Assembly: GCA_031278665.1 (NCBI GenBank)
Contig: JAITKC010000335.1
Span: forward strand, 1 to 9,153
Reading direction: 5' to 3'
Length of the DNA stretch: 9,153 nt
DNA from: Bifidobacteriaceae bacterium
Lineage (GTDB): Bacteria; Actinomycetota; Actinomycetes; Actinomycetales; WQXJ01
Part shown: positions 6,915 through 9,153 of the stretch, piece after piece
Layout of the letters: each line of letters begins with the position of its first letter
Numbering within the stretch: position 1 is the first letter of the stretch
The notes under the pieces: generated by a model
Databases searched by the model: none
Told to the model about the DNA's origin: nothing
Seen by the model: only the letters and a program-made list of their open reading frames with translations
Program-made: the position numbers and the translations under genes

Positions 6915-8041
6915 ATACCTTTTCGACCCCTCGTAAACTACGTTTGACCTGCGCATTTGGCGCTCTGATCATGGCCGTCGGCGGACTTGGGGCATGTGGC
7001 GGAGGCCTGGGCGACGGCTCCGACTCGCCGGCCGCCGGCTCGGCCGCCGTCTTCAAAGAGGCGACTTCCGGCGAATTGGCCATCTACACCTGGTCCGACT
7101 ACTTCCCGGTCGATTTGGCGGCCAAGTTCGAAGACGAGACGGGCATCAAGGTGACCCTGGACTACTACGAGAACAACGAGGCCATGATGACCAAGATCGA
7201 GGCCTCCGGCGGCGGGGGCTACGACATCGTGGTGCCCAGCGACTACGCCGTGGACTTGATGATCGAGCGCGGTCAACTCCTCCAAATCAACGCCCTCGAC
7301 TTGCCGAACGGCCTAAATATCCTGCCCGAGTTCCGCGAGGTCTATTACGATCCGGGCCGCAAGTATTCGGTTCCGTATCTGTACGGCACCACCGGCTACG
7401 CCTACGACTCCTCGCTTCTGGCCGAGGGCCAGGCCCCGCCGGCCACTTGGATGGACTATTTCACGATCGGCGAGCCCTTCGCCGGCAAAGTCGGCATAAT
7501 GAACGACCAAGTCGAGTCGGTCAACGCGGCTCTGCGGGCGGTCGGCGCCGAACCCTGCACGGATGACCCCGAGGAGTTGCAAGCCGCCTCCGACCTGCTG
7601 GAGGGATTCAAAGACAAGGTTTTGACGATCAGCTCCGACGGAATCTTGGACCGCTTGGGGACCGGCGACAATTCGATGGCGATGATCTGGAATGGGGCGT
7701 CGCACCGGGCCGCCATGACCAACCCGAATGTGGTCTTCGTCTACGCCACCGAGGGCCTGGGTTCTTTCCAGGACAACTGGGCGGTCACCGCCGGCGCCAA
7801 GAACGTCGACCAGGCGCTGACTTTCATCAATTGGATGCTGGTGCCCAAGAACGCCGCCGTGGCGGCCAATTACCAGGGCTACAACGCCGGCATCGAGGGC
7901 GTCAGCGAACTGCTGGAGGCCGAGATGAAGGCCGACCCGGCGATCGTCCCGCCGGCCGGCGCCAAAATGGACGTCGTCGCGACCTGCCCCACCGACATCC
8001 AGAACAAGTACACCCAGATTTGGGAGTCTTTCAAGGGCTGA
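6911..8041 (+). CDS. potD: Polyamine-binding lipoprotein 2, tandem paralogue of the preceding gene
   Basis: This is a second substrate-binding lipoprotein of 376 residues. The signal peptide ends in the lipobox LGAC, so Cys29 is the lipidation site. From residue 53 to the end it aligns without gaps to residue 69 to the end of the previous protein: 324 positions with 194 identities by hand count, about 60 percent. The signal peptides are unrelated. The fold landmarks TIYTW-like AIYTWSDYFP, VVPSDYAV, YGTTGYAYD, MIWNG and FQDNW are kept, as is the pair Cys216/Cys359. In the ligand-site loop NDEFD of paralogue 1 becomes NDQVE (residues 198-202), and HRAW becomes HRAA. The paralogue may therefore bind a different polyamine or bind with different affinity; this is inference. 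The ATG at 6911 overlaps the upstream stop (ATGA), so translation is coupled. An upstream in-frame start at 6857 lies inside the preceding gene and would not give a signal peptide at the N-terminus. Confidence 0.92.
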   Translation: MNTFSTPRKLRLTCAFGALIMAVGGLGACGGGLGDGSDSPAAGSAAVFKEATSGELAIYTWSDYFPVDLAAKFEDETGIKVTLDYYENNEAMMTKIEASGGGGYDIVVPSDYAVDLMIERGQLLQINALDLPNGLNILPEFREVYYDPGRKYSVPYLYGTTGYAYDSSLLAEGQAPPATWMDYFTIGEPFAGKVGIMNDQVESVNAALRAVGAEPCTDDPEELQAASDLLEGFKDKVLTISSDGILDRLGTGDNSMAMIWNGASHRAAMTNPNVVFVYATEGLGSFQDNWAVTAGAKNVDQALTFINWMLVPKNAAVAANYQGYNAGIEGVSELLEAEMKADPAIVPPAGAKMDVVATCPTDIQNKYTQIWESFKG

Positions 8042-8049
8042 CGCCCGCC

Positions 8050-8058
8050 AGGAGGTGA
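8050..8058 (+). promoter_or_regulatory. Perfect Shine-Dalgarno site before the amidohydrolase-like start
   Basis: AGGAGGTGA is fully complementary to the usual 16S rRNA 3' end and sits five bases before the ATG at 8064. It argues against the GTG at 8055, which lies inside the site itself. It shows that the host really translates a gene here as the next member of the operon. Confidence 0.75.
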
Positions 8059-8063
8059 CTCGA

Positions 8064-8723
8064 ATGGTCGTGCCAAGGCGCGCCGGCGCCGGCGCCGGCG
8101 CCCCGCCCGGCGCCGGGCCGCCGCCAGCGCCCGCGGGCCGGACTGCGGCGCCGTCCAAACTCCGGCCGGCGGCATCGTCCAAAGGGCTGTCGGCGGCGCC
8201 GTCCAAAGACCGACCGGCGGCGCCGTCCAAGGACCGACCGGCGGCATCGTCTAAAGGGCAGCCGGACGGGAGCCCGCCGGCCTGCGACGCCGTGCTCGTC
8301 GGCGGGCGGATCTGGCTGCGGCCGGGTGTGGAGACCACGGCCTTGGCCGTGCGTGACGGGGCGGTGGTGGCTTGCGGGGCCGATTCGCTCGTCATCAAGG
8401 ATGCCGCCGCGCAGCGCCGCAACGAGCTGTTGCAACTGGCGCTTCAGTCGCCCATGGCCCAGCAGGTGGTCGGTGCCGAGGGCGTGGCCCACATGCTGCG
8501 CGAGCAGGCCAAGACCCTGGGGATGAACGCCGACAAGATCGTGCCGCCGCCCGAGGTGGTGCGCGCCCGCCAGATGCTGCTCCAGGCCCAGCAGCAACAG
8601 ATGATGGCCGCCCAGGCCGCCCAGCCCGCCCAGGCTGCGCGTCCCGGCGGCGAGACGCTCATGGACGGCGAGCCGGTCACGGATACTTTTGCGCCTGCGC
8701 CTGCGCCTGCGCCCGGAGGATGA
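8064..8723 (+). CDS. Chimeric frame: amidohydrolase N-terminus joined to phage portal C-terminus
   Basis: The 219-residue frame has three parts. Residues 1-73 are alanine/proline/glycine/serine/lysine-rich with five 8-residue repeats. Residues 74-104 (CDAVLVGGRIW..., ALAVRDGAVVACG) match the start of metal-dependent amidohydrolases of the YtcJ/dihydroorotase-like group. The barrel with its metal-binding histidines is entirely absent, so no hydrolase activity is possible. From about residue 105 the frame reads as the C-terminal tail of a podovirus-type portal (head-tail connector) protein: QRRNELLQLA, GAEGVAHMLREQAKTLGM, DKIVPPPEV, a glutamine/alanine-rich helix, then MDGEPVTDTFAP and an Ala-Pro tail. 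GADSLV at 105-110 fits either family, so the join may lie in shared sequence. The frame is intact, but I regard it as two broken genes rather than one functional product. The upstream 22-bp gap suggests the amidohydrolase belonged to the polyamine operon. Confidence 0.75.
   Translation: MVVPRRAGAGAGAPPGAGPPPAPAGRTAAPSKLRPAASSKGLSAAPSKDRPAAPSKDRPAASSKGQPDGSPPACDAVLVGGRIWLRPGVETTALAVRDGAVVACGADSLVIKDAAAQRRNELLQLALQSPMAQQVVGAEGVAHMLREQAKTLGMNADKIVPPPEVVRARQMLLQAQQQQMMAAQAAQPAQAARPGGETLMDGEPVTDTFAPAPAPAPGG
8145..8264 (+). repeat. Five tandem 24-bp repeats in the amidohydrolase N-terminal tail
   Basis: Five in-frame units encode AAPSKLRP, AASSKGLS, AAPSKDRP, AAPSKDRP and AASSKGQP, starting at 8145, 8169, 8193, 8217 and 8241. 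Units 3 and 4 encode the same peptide, and units differ by a few bases. The product is a flexible basic linker, and copy number could vary by slippage. The repeat lies wholly on the host side of the chimeric junction. Confidence 0.9.
8360..8396. other. Junction between host chromosome and phage DNA
   Basis: Left of this interval the frame matches an amidohydrolase; right of it, a phage portal tail. Codon habits also change: TTG leucine and GGCGGC-type runs are common on the left, while CTG, CAG and CGC dominate on the right. The codons for GADSLV (8376-8393) are acceptable to both families, so the crossover cannot be placed to the base. No integrase, att-like repeat or insertion sequence is visible at the join, which argues against ordinary prophage integration. 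Confidence 0.65.
8691..8714 (+). repeat. Four hexanucleotide repeats encoding the portal's Ala-Pro tail
   Basis: GCGCCT occurs three times followed by GCGCCC, coding APAPAPAP just before the terminal Gly-Gly and stop. Short repeats of this kind are prone to slippage but keep the frame when whole units change. Confidence 0.85.
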
Positions 8724-8736
8724 TGTGTGCTAACGC

Positions 8737-8765
8737 TTGACACGTGTAAGCTATACTAGTACAAC
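8737..8765 (+). promoter_or_regulatory. Sigma-70-type promoter before the 86-residue phage gene
   Basis: A consensus -35 box TTGACA (8737-8742) is followed after exactly 17 bases by TACAAC (8760-8765). Transcription would then start near 8773, the A of the next ATG, giving a leaderless message; this suits the lack of a Shine-Dalgarno site there. A better-looking TATACT at 8752-8757 is only nine bases from the -35 box, but could act with another upstream element. The AT-rich stretch TATACTAGTACAA stands out from the surrounding GC-rich DNA and contains the palindrome TACTAGTA, a possible operator. Confidence 0.5.
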
Positions 8766-8772
8766 GTGAACC

Positions 8773-9033
8773 ATGGTCAATATTGCCCCCGCCGAGGCCC
8801 GCGGCCTCCTCGTTCTGCGATCGCCCGAGATGGCGCCCTTTGTCGGCTACCTGCGCAGGTGCCTGCAGACGGCCCTCGACACGCTCACGCACGCAGACGA
8901 CCCCGTGCTGCTGCACCGCGCGCAGGGGGAATCCACATTCGTCAGCGGACTGCTCAGCCTGATCGACCAGGCACCGGACATCGTGAGCCGCATCGACGCC
9001 AACCGCGCCAAGAGCGCCAGCGCACCCCGGTAA
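8773..9033 (+). CDS. Small phage protein between portal and next head gene, function unknown
   Basis: The 86-residue product has no signal peptide or membrane segment and looks largely helical. The visible pattern is RGLLVLRSPEM, then VGYLRRCLQTALDTL, ADDPVLLHRAQGE and a closing helix GLLSLIDQAPDIVSRI. Small proteins of this shape sit between portal and scaffold genes in podoviruses, but I know no assigned function and give none. The ATG at 8773 has no ribosome site; the promoter just upstream would make the message leaderless or nearly so. A GTG at 8766 is out of frame. The gene ends 21 bp before the next start. Its codon choice resembles the portal tail rather than the polyamine operon. Confidence 0.75.
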   Translation: MVNIAPAEARGLLVLRSPEMAPFVGYLRRCLQTALDTLTHADDPVLLHRAQGESTFVSGLLSLIDQAPDIVSRIDANRAKSASAPR

Positions 9034-9042
9034 TGCCGGAGC

Positions 9043-9048
9043 GAGGAG
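9043..9048 (+). promoter_or_regulatory. Shine-Dalgarno site of the last gene
   Basis: GAGGAG lies six bases before the ATG at 9055 and fixes that start. Confidence 0.7.
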
Positions 9049-9054
9049 ATTGAA

Positions 9055-9153
9055 ATGGCTTTGCCACAAGCTGTCCAGGATACGATCGACGCGGCCAGCG
9101 CCTTGCAGGCGCAGTTGTACGGCACACCGGAGTCTTCGCCGGAGTCTTCGCCG
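9055..9153 (+). CDS. Start of a phage gene, probably scaffold protein, cut by window edge
   Basis: Only the first 33 residues are present, and the frame is open at the right edge. They begin MALPQAVQDTIDAA and continue with an amphipathic helix (SALQAQLYG), then an acidic/serine/proline repeat PESSPESSP. A short N-terminal helix followed by a disordered acidic linker, located right after the portal module, fits a phage scaffolding protein. The evidence is position and style rather than a conserved motif, so another structural protein is possible. A good ribosome site 21 bp after the preceding stop supports the start. Confidence 0.6.
   Translation, partial: MALPQAVQDTIDAASALQAQLYGTPESSPESSP
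9130..9153 (+). repeat. Two 12-bp tandem repeats at the right edge
   Basis: GAGTCTTCGCCG occurs twice, exactly in frame, encoding ESSP twice, and ends at the last base of the window. More copies may follow outside. Confidence 0.8.

Larger units (their letters stand above)
8376..9153 (+). mobile_element. Tailed-phage head-gene fragment (portal end, small protein, probable scaffold start)
   Basis: Three consecutive plus-strand reading segments follow the order seen in many podoviruses: portal C-terminus, small hypothetical protein, then probable scaffold or pre-coat protein. Spacing is compact, with own start signals for the two downstream genes. The fragment is cut on the left in mid-portal and on the right by the window edge. 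No integrase or boundary repeat is visible, so I cannot call it a prophage. It may come from a phage of a different host than the DNA on its left. Confidence 0.65.

Noticed and set aside
7313..8422. A 369-codon minus-strand frame antisense to lipoprotein 2 and the repeat region
   Set aside because: Same shadow effect; its repeats are simply the 24-bp repeats read backwards.
8064..8723. A novel natural enzyme-portal fusion protein
   Set aside because: The hydrolase barrel and the portal core are both absent, so neither part could work; a broken join explains it better.
8391..9153. A complete prophage
   Set aside because: No integrase, att repeat, terminase or full structural gene is visible; only a fragment can be supported.

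Overview
The window reads as two joined pieces of DNA. Positions 1 to about 8375 look like the chromosome of a high-GC bacterium, most likely an actinomycete. The signs are strong GC bias at third codon positions, heavy use of TTG for leucine, lipoprotein signal peptides, clear Shine-Dalgarno sites and arginine/proline/alanine-rich protein termini. Taxonomy is an inference; no rRNA or marker gene is present. Positions about 8375 to 9153 look like part of the head-gene module of a tailed phage (podovirus-type portal).

Layout. The minus strand from 889 to beyond the left edge carries the N-terminal 296 residues of an HMA-domain plus TauE/SafE-like membrane protein, probably a metal transporter. 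A 243-bp divergent intergenic region follows. A plus-strand polyamine operon then runs from 1133 to 8041: gamma-aminobutyraldehyde dehydrogenase (patD-like), the ABC ATPase (potA-like), two permeases (potB- and potC-like) and two tandem, paralogous substrate-binding lipoproteins (potD-like). Gaps are 3 bp or 4-bp ATGA overlaps, except for 114 bp before the first lipoprotein gene. The content matches the E. coli ydcSTUV-ydcW (patD) arrangement in a different order. The expected logic is capture of putrescine or spermidine by either lipoprotein, ATP-driven import through PotABC, deamination by an aminotransferase not present here, and oxidation of the resulting aminoaldehyde to GABA by the dehydrogenase.

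After the operon, an open frame at 8064-8723 begins with a perfect Shine-Dalgarno site, a low-complexity tail with five 24-bp repeats, and the first strand region of an amidohydrolase. Around 8375-8395 it turns, in frame, into the C-terminal tail of a phage portal protein. The phage side continues with a promoter-like element, an 86-residue small protein and the start of another phage gene (probably scaffold) that runs off the right edge inside a short tandem repeat.

The amidohydrolase-portal fusion is the main anomaly. It is best explained as a recombination scar or a metagenome assembly chimera rather than a new protein. I saw no tRNA, rRNA, CRISPR array, insertion sequence or convincing rho-independent terminator. 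I did not find a clear new biological system. The polyamine locus with two diverged binding proteins is the most interesting intact biology.
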